NCBI GenBank assembly: GCA_002353205.1
Contig: DEJE01000014.1
Location: 133,744-168,869, forward strand
Length of the DNA stretch: 35,126 nt
DNA from: Prevotella sp. UBA2756
GTDB lineage: Bacteria; Bacteroidota; Bacteroidia; Bacteroidales; Bacteroidaceae
Direction of reading: 5' to 3'
Positions 23,101 through 29,440 of this stretch are shown here, piece by piece (positions within the stretch are counted from its first letter, which is position 1; the number at the start of each line of letters is the position of its first letter). The notes under the pieces are model-generated. The model did not search any database, was not told the DNA's origin, and was given only the letters and a program-made list of their open reading frames with translations. Position numbers and translations under genes: made by a program.

Positions 23101-23200
23101 AGAACGATGCCGTGGGCTCGATGGTGAGCGCGTAGACGGTGGCTGCGATGGCGAAGGTGAGCCACGCGAGCAGGTTGTTGATGGTGTGGAAATGTTTCAT
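20117..23200 (-). CDS. DUF2723 membrane protein (TMEM260-like, putative protein O-mannosyltransferase family)
   Basis: 1027 residues. The N-terminal half is a multi-span membrane protein, the C-terminal part is soluble. The N-terminal signature TIEPTASFWDCPEFILSG followed by LEVGHPPGAPFF is diagnostic of DUF2723. The family is related to GT-C glycosyltransferases, and vertebrate TMEM260 is a protein O-mannosyltransferase, so glycosylation of exported proteins is a fair but unproven guess. Between the third and fourth hydrophobic segments is a low-complexity loop (about residues 109-140, including APSGAVGGAAAA). It is encoded by a GC-rich repeat like that at 19620-19660. The last 45 bases overlap msrC on the other strand. 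Confidence 0.88.
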   Translation of the reverse strand: MKHFHTINNLLAWLTFAIAATVYALTIEPTASFWDCPEFILSGYKLEVGHPPGAPFFMLTANLFSQFASSPDDVARMVNLMSALLSALTILFLFLTISHLVRRLLVPLSSPNEDTKASALQTNEAPSGAVGGAAAALALDNSFSLRKLILIEASAFVGSLIYTFSDTFWFSAVEGEVYAFSSAFTAAVFWLALKWEEHADEPQSDRWLVLIAYLMGLSIGVHLLNLLCLPAIVLVFYHRRYPGGRRFGTLLALAFSFLLIAVILFGIIPGVCTLGGWCELLLVNGLGFRFNTGLILYLIILFPLLFAAIVYTQRHCMRVANTSLLCLLMLLLGYGSYAVTFVRASANTPMNQNAPKDIFALGRYLARDQYEHGPLLYGQAYTSQPRLRVEGNYCVPDVNEGKAIYQRKPKESEGEKDQYIVTAHHSDYRYEQQMLFPRMWNPRHAQAYEAWTGGNHGRETWYDRCGESVPVRMPSQWDNLRFFLSYQCNFMYWRYFLWNFAGRQNDLQSHGEPEHGNWLSGFAPLDNWRLGDQRLLPDELQHNRGHNVYYCLPLLLGIIGIVWQLCANGRRGVRQCHVVGMLFLMTGLAIVVYLNQTPGQPRERDYAYAGSFYAFAVWCGMGVAGLSDLLRRVLSSGLSRLPVLKRRHVLPPRHANLALAVLAAVASLSVPLRMASENWDDHDRSGRYICADAGHNYLASLPAEGNPVILTNGDNDTFPLWYAQEVEGFRTDARVCNMSYLQTDWYIDQLRRQAYDSPALPIEWDPADYITGRNDAYDLHDLSSDTLELGNQWRIPLHGRRVLYKQELALTELLRHSSQRPLYVATSVGEDDYLNLQDYTVVEGLAARFTPQPDSVPRMDTAKTYDLLMHHFRFRGINDPAVYHDETARGMAYRYRRLFVQLALHLISEHDDDRARNVLRRADTVVPLSTVPADFLMGSDLDVARAYALIGDSQQAAARIRLLWRSAVQMLSFYLSPSAVAASAERCSRQLYFMRRILEVAEATGMPEAGSMRSTFQTLADQLANLF
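22793..22832. repeat. GC-rich repeat inside the DUF2723 coding sequence
   Basis: On the minus strand this stretch reads AAGCCCCCTCGGGGGC, then CGTAGGGGGGGCCGC. It aligns closely with the intergenic element near 19625-19660 (AAGCCTCCCCTCGGGGAGG, then TATGGAGGGGGCCGC). It is in frame and encodes a Gly/Ala/Pro-rich loop. Confidence 0.75.
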
Positions 23201-23261
23201 CTTTGCTTACTTCAGGCCGACGTGCGCGTCGGAACCGACGACCCACGTGCCAACTGGTAAG

Positions 23262-23269
23262 CAAAGGTA
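23262..23269 (-). promoter_or_regulatory. Promoter -7 box of the DUF2723 gene
   Basis: Minus-strand TACCTTTG, 62 bases before the ATG at 23200. Confidence 0.72.
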
Positions 23270-23304
23270 CGGCGAAAGGTGGTAAAGAACAGAAAAAAGA
23301 GCCT

Positions 23305-23336
23305 GACATTTGTCTGACAATAGGCAGACAAATGTC
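23305..23336 (-). terminator. Perfect 12-bp hairpin after the winged-helix gene, probable terminator
   Basis: GACATTTGTCTG (23305-23316), 8-base loop, CAGACAAATGTC (23325-23336). On the minus strand it begins at the last base of the stop codon, and AGGCTC then a T run follow. The gap before the T run is longer than usual, so an operator or attenuator is possible. Confidence 0.6.
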
Positions 23337-24127
23337 TACATGCTTGATTCCCTGACGGTTAGCTCATAGCCTCTTCCGCGGTCGGAAGTGATCTGAAGGT
23401 TGCTGCACTGCTCCACGATGGGCTTCAGACGGCGCACGAGAGTGTAGAGCGTGTCGCTGGCATCGGGCTTCTTCGGCCACAGACGGTCGCAGATGTCCTG
23501 CTTGCTCAGGCGCTGGCGGTCGGCAAGGAAGAGCATGCGCATGAACTGCAGCTGCATGGGCGTCAGTCGGACGGGGCTGTTGCTGCTGTCGAGAAAGAGG
23601 TCGCTGTCGGCATCGTAGCTCAGTGTGCCAATGCGGAGAAGGTGCTGGTCGCGGATATCGGTAGGCTGGGGTGTTGTCGGGAGTGCTGAGGGGAGCATGG
23701 TCTGGCGGCGGCGGTGCTGTCCGACGACGACGATTCCCCACACCATCACCACCATCCACAGCACGGCGGGCAGGCGCTGGTCCGACAGCGAGAGCACCAT
23801 GAGGGGCGAACAGGAGGCGTAGCTGCGGTAGGAAGCCTGCTGTCCGTCGAGCCGGCGCGTGTGGGCTTCGGTGTGCAGACCGCTGTAAGCCATGTCGTAG
23901 CCGATGAACGATACGTCGCGCAGCATGTCGATCTGCAGGTTACGGCGATAGTCGCGGATGGTGTCGGGCGTCAGCCAGAGGTCGTGCTTGGCGGCCAGCG
24001 TCAGCTGCAGGGCGTTGTCCATGTCGTCGACGATGAGTTGCCGGGCCTGACGGTAGCTTCCCATGCTGCTCACCATGGCCGAGGCAAGGATCAGACAAAA
24101 GATGATTACGGTGTATCTTGGCTTCAT
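23336..24127 (-). CDS. Membrane-anchored winged-helix transcriptional regulator
   Basis: 263 residues from 24127. A membrane span near the N-terminus (YTVIIFCLILASAMVSSM), a segment of about 100 residues predicted outside the cytoplasm, a second span (LPAVLWMVVMVWGIVVVG, about 122-140), then a cytoplasmic OmpR/PhoB-type winged helix (about 168-258: LTPMQLQFMRMLFLADRQRL, SKQDICDRLWP, then the wing ITSDRGRGYEL). This is a one-component regulator like ToxR/CadC but with the DNA-binding domain at the C-terminus and two spans. The signal and targets are unknown. A longer frame to 24172 is rejected because the promoter TAATTTTG (24170-24177) overlaps its start. Divergent from mnmA, with overlapping promoter regions. 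Confidence 0.82.
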   Translation of the reverse strand: MKPRYTVIIFCLILASAMVSSMGSYRQARQLIVDDMDNALQLTLAAKHDLWLTPDTIRDYRRNLQIDMLRDVSFIGYDMAYSGLHTEAHTRRLDGQQASYRSYASCSPLMVLSLSDQRLPAVLWMVVMVWGIVVVGQHRRRQTMLPSALPTTPQPTDIRDQHLLRIGTLSYDADSDLFLDSSNSPVRLTPMQLQFMRMLFLADRQRLSKQDICDRLWPKKPDASDTLYTLVRRLKPIVEQCSNLQITSDRGRGYELTVRESSM

Positions 24128-24169
24128 ACGTTTTTCCTTCTTTCTGTGAATGAGAACAAAAATTTGGCA

Positions 24170-24217
24170 CAAAATTACGGAAAATGTTCGGAATATGAGC
24201 GATAATGATTATCTTTG
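24170..24217. promoter_or_regulatory. Divergent promoter region of the winged-helix gene and mnmA
   Basis: Minus strand: TAATTTTG (24170-24177) for the winged-helix gene. Plus strand: TTCG (24187-24190), 19-base spacer, TATCTTTG (24210-24217) for mnmA. The -33 zones of the two promoters overlap, so they may compete. Confidence 0.72.
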
Positions 24218-24221
24218 TGGC

Positions 24222-25334
24222 ATGAATTTAAGTGAAATTAAGGATAAGACGATCGCCGTGCTGCTCTCGGGAGGCGTTGACAGTTCGGTCGTGGTGCACG
24301 AGCTGGCACAGCAGGGCCTGCACCCAGACTGCTTCTACATCAAAATCGGACCTGAGAAAGAGGAGGAATGGGACTGTTCGTCGGAGGAAGACCTCGAAAT
24401 GGCGACCGCCGTTGCCCACCGATACGGCTGCCGGTTGGAAGTGATAGACTGTCACAAGGAATACTGGGATCAGGTGACGCGCTACACCATGGACAAGGTG
24501 AGAGCCGGATTCACGCCCAATCCCGACGTGATGTGCAACCGACTCATCAAGTTCGGGGCCTTCGACGAGAAGAAAGGTCACGAGTACGACCTGATAGCCA
24601 CAGGGCATTACGCCCAGACGGAGTGGAAGGATGGCGGCAAATGGCTCACGACGAGTCCCGATCCGGTGAAGGACCAGACCGATTTCCTGGCTCAGATAGC
24701 AAGCTGGCAACTGGAGAAAGCGCTGTTTCCCATCGGCCACTACGTGAAAAACGAGGTTCGCGAGATTGCTGAACGCGAGCACCTGGTGAACGCGCGGCGC
24801 AAGGATTCGCAGGGCATCTGCTTCCTTGGCAAGATCAACTACAACGACTACATACGCCGATACCTCGGCGAACAGCCGGGCGACGTGATTGAACTGGAGA
24901 CAGGCAAGCGCATCGGCGAGCACCGAGGACTGTGGTTCCACACCATCGGACAGCGCAAGGGACTGGGTTTCGGCGGCGGTCCGTGGTTCGTCGTGAAGAA
25001 GGACGTGGAGGCCAATATCCTCTATGTCAGCCACGGTTACGACCCTGCGACGGCTTACAAGAAGGACTTTCTTGTCCACGATTTCCACTCGCTGATTCCC
25101 TCGTCGACGCCGATGGGCGAGCAGTATGCGCAGCAGGGGCTGGCGGCAGGCAGCGTCTGTTTCAAGATAAGGCACACACCAGAGTATCATCAGGCCGAGA
25201 TAGAGCCTACAGGCGACGGCCGCTACATCATTCATTCGCGAGAGAAGATCCACGGCGTGGCGCCGGGACAGTTCTGTGTGGTCTATGATGAGCAGCACCA
25301 TGCCTGCTGGGGGTCAGGTGAAATAACCCTTTAA
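24222..25334 (+). CDS. mnmA: tRNA-specific 2-thiouridylase MnmA
   Basis: 370 residues. MnmA activates the wobble uridine of Lys, Glu and Gln tRNAs with ATP and inserts sulfur relayed from a persulfide carrier. Landmarks: the PP-loop VLLSGGVDSSVVV (about residue 13), the first catalytic cysteine in NPDVMCNRLIKFG, ATGHYAQ (about 125), the second catalytic cysteine in DSQGICFLGK (about 200) and the C-terminal beta-barrel (GLWFHTIGQRKGLGFGGG, VAPGQFCVVYD). The start MNLSEIKDKT is chosen because the -7 box ends only 4 bases before it. This predicts a leaderless or nearly leaderless message. A small LRR gene follows after 11 bases. Confidence 0.94.
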   Translation: MNLSEIKDKTIAVLLSGGVDSSVVVHELAQQGLHPDCFYIKIGPEKEEEWDCSSEEDLEMATAVAHRYGCRLEVIDCHKEYWDQVTRYTMDKVRAGFTPNPDVMCNRLIKFGAFDEKKGHEYDLIATGHYAQTEWKDGGKWLTTSPDPVKDQTDFLAQIASWQLEKALFPIGHYVKNEVREIAEREHLVNARRKDSQGICFLGKINYNDYIRRYLGEQPGDVIELETGKRIGEHRGLWFHTIGQRKGLGFGGGPWFVVKKDVEANILYVSHGYDPATAYKKDFLVHDFHSLIPSSTPMGEQYAQQGLAAGSVCFKIRHTPEYHQAEIEPTGDGRYIIHSREKIHGVAPGQFCVVYDEQHHACWGSGEITL

Positions 25335-25345
25335 AAACAAAGAAT

Positions 25346-26164
25346 ATGAAGAGATTGTTGTTTTTCATCGTAGCGGTTTGCGCCGTGCTCATTGTAAAAG
25401 GGCAGGAAATCAGTGTGAACCTGCAAGCTCCGGGAATGCTTGCCCAACGTATGGCAGGTACGGAAGCGGTTGAGAAGATATCGCTTTCGGGAACGATGGG
25501 TGATGCCGATTTCGCCGTCCTGCGTCGGTTGAAGAACCTGACGGCAGTCGACCTGCGCAAAGTGAAGAACAGACAGTTGGGCGATTCGCTCTTCTTTGGC
25601 ATGACCAACCTGAAGAATGTTCGGCTGCCAAAGAAGCTGAAACGGATGGGAACCAGCACTTTCGAAGGTTGTACGGCGCTGGAGTTTGTGGAGTTTCCCA
25701 GTGGAATGAGCGAGATTCCCGACTTCACGTTCAAGGATTGCACGAAGCTGGACAAGCTGGATGTCTTCAACAGCAACGTTGACAGAATCGGAAAAGGGGC
25801 TTTCATGAACTCTGGCATCCGAATCATCCCGCTACCGAAAGAGCTGAGAAACATCGACATGATGGCTTTTATGAACTGTCAGCGCATGGAGCAGATTCGT
25901 ATTCCCCGGTGGGTGCTGGAAATCGGAGCCCTCGCTTTCGCTAACTGCACCAGTCTGCGCGACATCCTTGTCCGCACAGAGACGCCGCCAACCTGCGCAC
26001 AGGATGCTTTCACCGGGTTGGATAAGTGCACACTCCACGTCATGCACCCCGAATTCTATCGCGACCGCGTTCCTTGGAACAAGATAGACCTGGACTTCAG
26101 GGCCTACAACGGGCAGGAACTGAAGACGTTCGACCGCTCGGACATCTTCATCAGAGATAAGTAA
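25346..26164 (+). CDS. Exported BspA-like leucine-rich repeat protein, small
   Basis: 272 residues. Signal peptide MKRLLFFIVAVCAVLIVKGQ, so periplasmic or beyond. LRR_5 (BspA-type) repeats cover about residues 60-220, for example LGDSLFFGMTNLKNVRLP, MGTSTFEGCTALEFVEFP and EIGALAFANCTSLRDILV, ending in ETPPTCAQDAFTGLDKCTLHV, a usual closing segment of these repeats. No type IX sorting domain is visible at the C-terminus (IFIRDK). The gene begins 11 bases after mnmA and is probably on the same transcript. Its ligand is unknown. Confidence 0.85.
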   Translation: MKRLLFFIVAVCAVLIVKGQEISVNLQAPGMLAQRMAGTEAVEKISLSGTMGDADFAVLRRLKNLTAVDLRKVKNRQLGDSLFFGMTNLKNVRLPKKLKRMGTSTFEGCTALEFVEFPSGMSEIPDFTFKDCTKLDKLDVFNSNVDRIGKGAFMNSGIRIIPLPKELRNIDMMAFMNCQRMEQIRIPRWVLEIGALAFANCTSLRDILVRTETPPTCAQDAFTGLDKCTLHVMHPEFYRDRVPWNKIDLDFRAYNGQELKTFDRSDIFIRDK

Positions 26165-26202
26165 GACCTTCCGAACTTACACAAGCTTTTAACCAAAGGC
26201 GA

Positions 26203-26925
26203 CTATTCAGAGACGAATAAACGCTTCCAACGGGCGCAAAGCTCATTCATGGAAGGCAGCACGCAGTCGGCTCCGGCTCCCCAAAGTTGGTCGTCGGGCA
26301 GTGGTCCGGTGTTTACTCCGAAGGTGAACGCCTTGGCGGCGTGTCCTGCCTGAACGCCGAGCGGTGCGTTTTCCACCACGATTGTCTCCCAGGGACGCGT
26401 CGCGCAACGCTCCATCCCCATCAGATAAGGATCGGGATTGGGCTTGCCGCGCTGCACATCGTAAGCTGTAATGATCCGTTCTTCGCAAACAAATGGTGCG
26501 AAGTCGGTCGTCAGACGCTCGATGAGCGGTCGTTGTCCGCTGCCCGTAACGATGCATATTTGCAGTCCGTCGCGGTGGATCTGCTCCATGAGGGCGTAAG
26601 CACCGGGCATTACGTCGGCCCGGGGCATCTCTCCGAACATCCGAGTCTTCACATCGTACATGCGTTGTGCCTCTTCAAGCGAGATTTCCTTACCCTGCTG
26701 AGCCTTCACCATCGTGCGGATGGTGTCGATGCCGCGCGCTCCTTCGGTGGCATAGGCATCGGCTGCCGTCATTCTGATGCCGAAGGTGGCCATCGATCGT
26801 TGCCATGCCACGGCATGGTTGGGCATGCTGTTGATGAGCACGCCGTCCATATCGAAGAGAACGGCTTTGGGACGGAAGGTCCCAAAGCCTGTTCTTTCTA
26901 AATATCGCTTGATAGCTTCTTGCAT
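26203..26925 (-). CDS. HAD-superfamily phosphatase / beta-phosphoglucomutase-like
   Basis: 240 residues, cytoplasmic. HAD motif I with the nucleophile and acid/base aspartates is KAVLFDMDGVLINSMP (about residue 20); motif II is CIVTGSGQR (about 124); motif III lysine is in RGKPNPDPYL (about 159); motif IV acidic residues lie in ETIVVENAPLGVQAG, where Glu replaces the commoner Asp. A four-helix cap lies after motif I, as in subclass I sugar-phosphate phosphatases and beta-phosphoglucomutases. The substrate is not readable. It starts 10 bases after pgi and is probably translated from the same message, which suggests a hexose- or pentose-phosphate substrate. Confidence 0.88.
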   Translation of the reverse strand: MQEAIKRYLERTGFGTFRPKAVLFDMDGVLINSMPNHAVAWQRSMATFGIRMTAADAYATEGARGIDTIRTMVKAQQGKEISLEEAQRMYDVKTRMFGEMPRADVMPGAYALMEQIHRDGLQICIVTGSGQRPLIERLTTDFAPFVCEERIITAYDVQRGKPNPDPYLMGMERCATRPWETIVVENAPLGVQAGHAAKAFTFGVNTGPLPDDQLWGAGADCVLPSMNELCARWKRLFVSE

Positions 26926-26935
26926 TTTTTCAAAC

Positions 26936-28291
26936 TTATGCTTCCTTGGCCAGACGCTCCTTGATGGCCTTCGAGTCAGCCTCGTAGCCAGGTTTGTCGA
27001 GCAGGGCGAACATGTTCTTCTTATAAGCTTCCACGCCAGGCTGGTTGAACGGGTTCACGCCAAGCACGTTTCCGCTGATGCCGCAGGCGATTTCGAAGAA
27101 GTAGATGAGCTGTCCGATGTAGTATTCGTTCAGCTGAGGCACGCTGATGCGGATGTTGGGCACGCCGCCATCGACGTGAGCCAGACGAGTTCCGAGCTCA
27201 GCCATCTTGTTCACTTCGTCTACACGCTTGCCTGCGAGGAAGTTCAGACCGTCGAGATTCTCCTCATCGCTGGGGAAGAGCAGCTTGCGGTTCGGCTCCT
27301 CGATGCTGATAACGGTCTCGAAGATGGTGCGCTCGCCGTCCTGGATCCACTGTCCCATGGAGTGCAGATCGGTGGTGAAGTCTACGCTGGCGGGGAAGAT
27401 TCCCTTCTTGTCCTTACCCTCGCTCTCGCCGTAGAGCTGTTTCCACCATTCGCTCATGAAGTGGAGCTTCGGCTGATAGTTGACCATAATCTCTATCTTC
27501 TTGCCAGCCTGATAGAGACCGTTGCGCACGGCTGCATACTGAGCTGCGAGGTTCTCATCGAACGGAACATCCTTGCCGCAGGCTTTCTCCATAGCCTGAG
27601 CACCAGCCACGAGGTGCACGATGTCGAATCCGGCGCAGGCGATCGGCAGCAGTCCCACCGGTGTGAGCACGGAGAAGCGTCCGCCCACGTTGTCGGGGAT
27701 GATGAAACTCTTGTAGCCTTCCTTGTCGGCGCAGGTGCGGGCAGCACCCTTCTTCGCGTCGGTGATGGCCACGATGACCTTCTTGGCCTCTTCTTTGCCG
27801 CGCTGTTCCTCGCACTGTTTCTTCAGCAGACGGAAGGTGAGGGCGGTCTCGGTGGTTGTTCCGCTCTTCGAGATGTTAATCACGCCGAACTTCTTGTCCT
27901 TCAGATACTCGGTCAGTTCGGAGAGATAATCCTCGCCGATGTTGTTGCCGGCGAACAGGATGGTGGGATTCTTCTTGTCGGCCACGAACCATGCAAAGCT
28001 GTTGCTCAGCGCTTCGATGACGGCGCGGGCACCGAGATAGCTTCCGCCGATGCCAGCCACGACCACGGCCTCGCAGTTTTCGCGGAGCACATTGGCGCAG
28101 TCCTGCACCTCCTGCAGGAATTCGCGTGAGATACTCGACGGCAGGTGCAGCCATCCGAGGAAGTCGTTACCCGGGCATGTGCCGTTCTCAAGAGCTTCTT
28201 GAGCTGCTTTCACCTGTGGCTCAAAAGCTTTCACTGCGCCTTCAGCGAGGAAGCACGCAGCCTTTGTGATGTCTAAGCTAATGTTCTTCAT
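26936..28291 (-). CDS. pgi: Glucose-6-phosphate isomerase
   Basis: 451 residues, the compact bacterial PGI form. Interconverts glucose-6-phosphate and fructose-6-phosphate in the cytoplasm. Landmarks: phosphate-binding GIGGSYLGARAVIEAL (about residue 75), the SIS-domain NISKSGTTTETALTFR (about 138), the family signature GGRFSVLTPVGLLPIACAG (about 203), the catalytic region SMGQWIQDGERTIFETV (about 310) and the C-terminal GVNPFNQPGVEAYKKNMF (about 415). Its promoter (TAACTTTG at 28338-28345) lies at the edge of a palindromic repeat related to the one before the toxin-antitoxin operon. Confidence 0.97.
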   Translation of the reverse strand: MKNISLDITKAACFLAEGAVKAFEPQVKAAQEALENGTCPGNDFLGWLHLPSSISREFLQEVQDCANVLRENCEAVVVAGIGGSYLGARAVIEALSNSFAWFVADKKNPTILFAGNNIGEDYLSELTEYLKDKKFGVINISKSGTTTETALTFRLLKKQCEEQRGKEEAKKVIVAITDAKKGAARTCADKEGYKSFIIPDNVGGRFSVLTPVGLLPIACAGFDIVHLVAGAQAMEKACGKDVPFDENLAAQYAAVRNGLYQAGKKIEIMVNYQPKLHFMSEWWKQLYGESEGKDKKGIFPASVDFTTDLHSMGQWIQDGERTIFETVISIEEPNRKLLFPSDEENLDGLNFLAGKRVDEVNKMAELGTRLAHVDGGVPNIRISVPQLNEYYIGQLIYFFEIACGISGNVLGVNPFNQPGVEAYKKNMFALLDKPGYEADSKAIKERLAKEA

Positions 28292-28337
28292 CTGTGAGAT
28301 TTGTTTTTACGATTATTGAATTTGATAGTTTTGTCGG

Positions 28338-28457
28338 CAAAGTTACGAAATAAGTGAGAGAAACGAAAAGAAAAACACTTTTTTCTTTTCATTTCCGAGC
28401 GAAAAGTAAGTTCCGCGAAGCCAGAGTTACGAAATAAGTGAGAGAAACGAAAAGAAT
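28338..28457. repeat. Palindromic promoter-bearing repeat upstream of pgi
   Basis: A 32-bp direct repeat beginning AGTTACGAAATAAGTG occurs at 28341-28372 and 28425-28456. Between the copies, GAAAAGAAAAA and TTTTTTCTTTTCATTTCC can fold back as a hairpin ending in CCGAGCG. The first copy contains the pgi promoter: TTTC (28365-28368), 19 bases, TAACTTTG (28338-28345) on the minus strand. The second copy has TAACTCTG at the same place. The unit is a diverged relative of 33048-33201. Confidence 0.85.
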
Positions 28458-28472
28458 TCCGGCATGGAGATG

Positions 28473-28520
28473 AAAAAGAAAAGAGCTGAGTCCCTTTGCG
28501 GATTCAGCTCTTTTTCTTTT
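28473..28520 (-). terminator. Intrinsic terminator of the exported DUF6563-like gene
   Basis: Stem AAGAGCTGA / TCAGCTCTT with A-rich and T-rich flanks on both sides; on the minus strand the T run follows. It lies 27 bases after the stop at 28547. Confidence 0.9.
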
Positions 28521-28546
28521 TATGGTCTTGCCTGTCTGTCGGTGGC

Positions 28547-29251
28547 TTACATGCTCACCAGCCCCTTCTCCATGAGTATGGGGAGCACGTTGGCGGCCGA
28601 CTGTCGGCTGTGCTTGTTGCCGATGCCCTTGTATTTCTGCAGCAGCGGAGCGTCGTTGGCGAGCAAGTTCTCCATGAACTTGTCGTTCATGCGTGTGGCA
28701 GACAGCATTCCCTTGCTGTCGGTGTTGCCGTCGACGAGGTAGCACACCTTTCCGCTGAGCATATCGCTTGTGATCCACGCTGCGGTGGAACCTGTCCACA
28801 TTCCGAATCTCACTGCTCTGTTGTCGATGAAGTCGCCTGCGAAAGCCATGCCGAGACTGAGTGCGAACATTGCCTTGTCTGACTTGTAGGCCATGATGCA
28901 GATCTTATCGTTGTCGTAGCGCACGGCGGGTGTGAAGCCGTTAACGTCGAGAGGCTGGCTGTTGTTGCGCATGTTGCGGCAGTTGACGTACAGCTGGTTG
29001 CCCACCATCACGGCGAAAGCTTCCTTCTTGAGCATCTTGTCGACATCCTTCACGCCGGTCTTGAAGCGTACCTGCTTCTCCGAAGTCTTGATCTGGCATA
29101 CTTGATTGGCGCGTCCCTGTGTCAGTTCGTCGACCGATTTCCAGTTGTTTTCAATCAGGTCGTTGAAACTCATGCAGTACTTTGCAACCTCAGCCTGTGC
29201 GTTCATCACCAAGCAGCTCATCAACACGAATACAAATGCAATCTTTTTCAT
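28547..29251 (-). CDS. Exported Bacteroidota protein of unknown function (DUF6563-like)
   Basis: 234 residues. Signal peptide MKKIAFVFVLMSCLVMNAQA, so periplasmic or outer-membrane associated. The mature part contains YCMSFNDLIENNWKSVDELT, VMVGNQLYVNCRNMR, a Gly-rich hydrophobic helix pair MFALSLGMAFAGDFI, and four mature-region cysteines. I recognise it only as a family of uncharacterised Prevotella/Bacteroides proteins (I believe DUF6563). It has its own consensus promoter and its own terminator, so it is a single-gene unit placed between pgi and gpsA. Confidence 0.75.
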   Translation of the reverse strand: MKKIAFVFVLMSCLVMNAQAEVAKYCMSFNDLIENNWKSVDELTQGRANQVCQIKTSEKQVRFKTGVKDVDKMLKKEAFAVMVGNQLYVNCRNMRNNSQPLDVNGFTPAVRYDNDKICIMAYKSDKAMFALSLGMAFAGDFIDNRAVRFGMWTGSTAAWITSDMLSGKVCYLVDGNTDSKGMLSATRMNDKFMENLLANDAPLLQKYKGIGNKHSRQSAANVLPILMEKGLVSM

Positions 29252-29306
29252 TTTCTTTTCTCCTTTTTCTTATTATGTTTTTTTCCTTTTTGTCGTTTTG
29301 ACGATG

Positions 29307-29338
29307 CAAAGGTAGACAGCATTCCGTTGGTCTGCAAA
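29307..29338 (-). promoter_or_regulatory. Promoter of the DUF6563-like gene
   Basis: Minus strand: TTTG (29335-29338), 20-base spacer, TACCTTTG (29307-29314), a full consensus match. Confidence 0.82.
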
Positions 29339-29440
29339 CAATTTGTCCGAAACCTGCGGAAGAGCTTCGGACATGACATGGAAAACAAGACAAAAGTCGG
29401 AAAACAGTGAGGACGTCTGTCTGAAAAGGGCGACAGAAGG

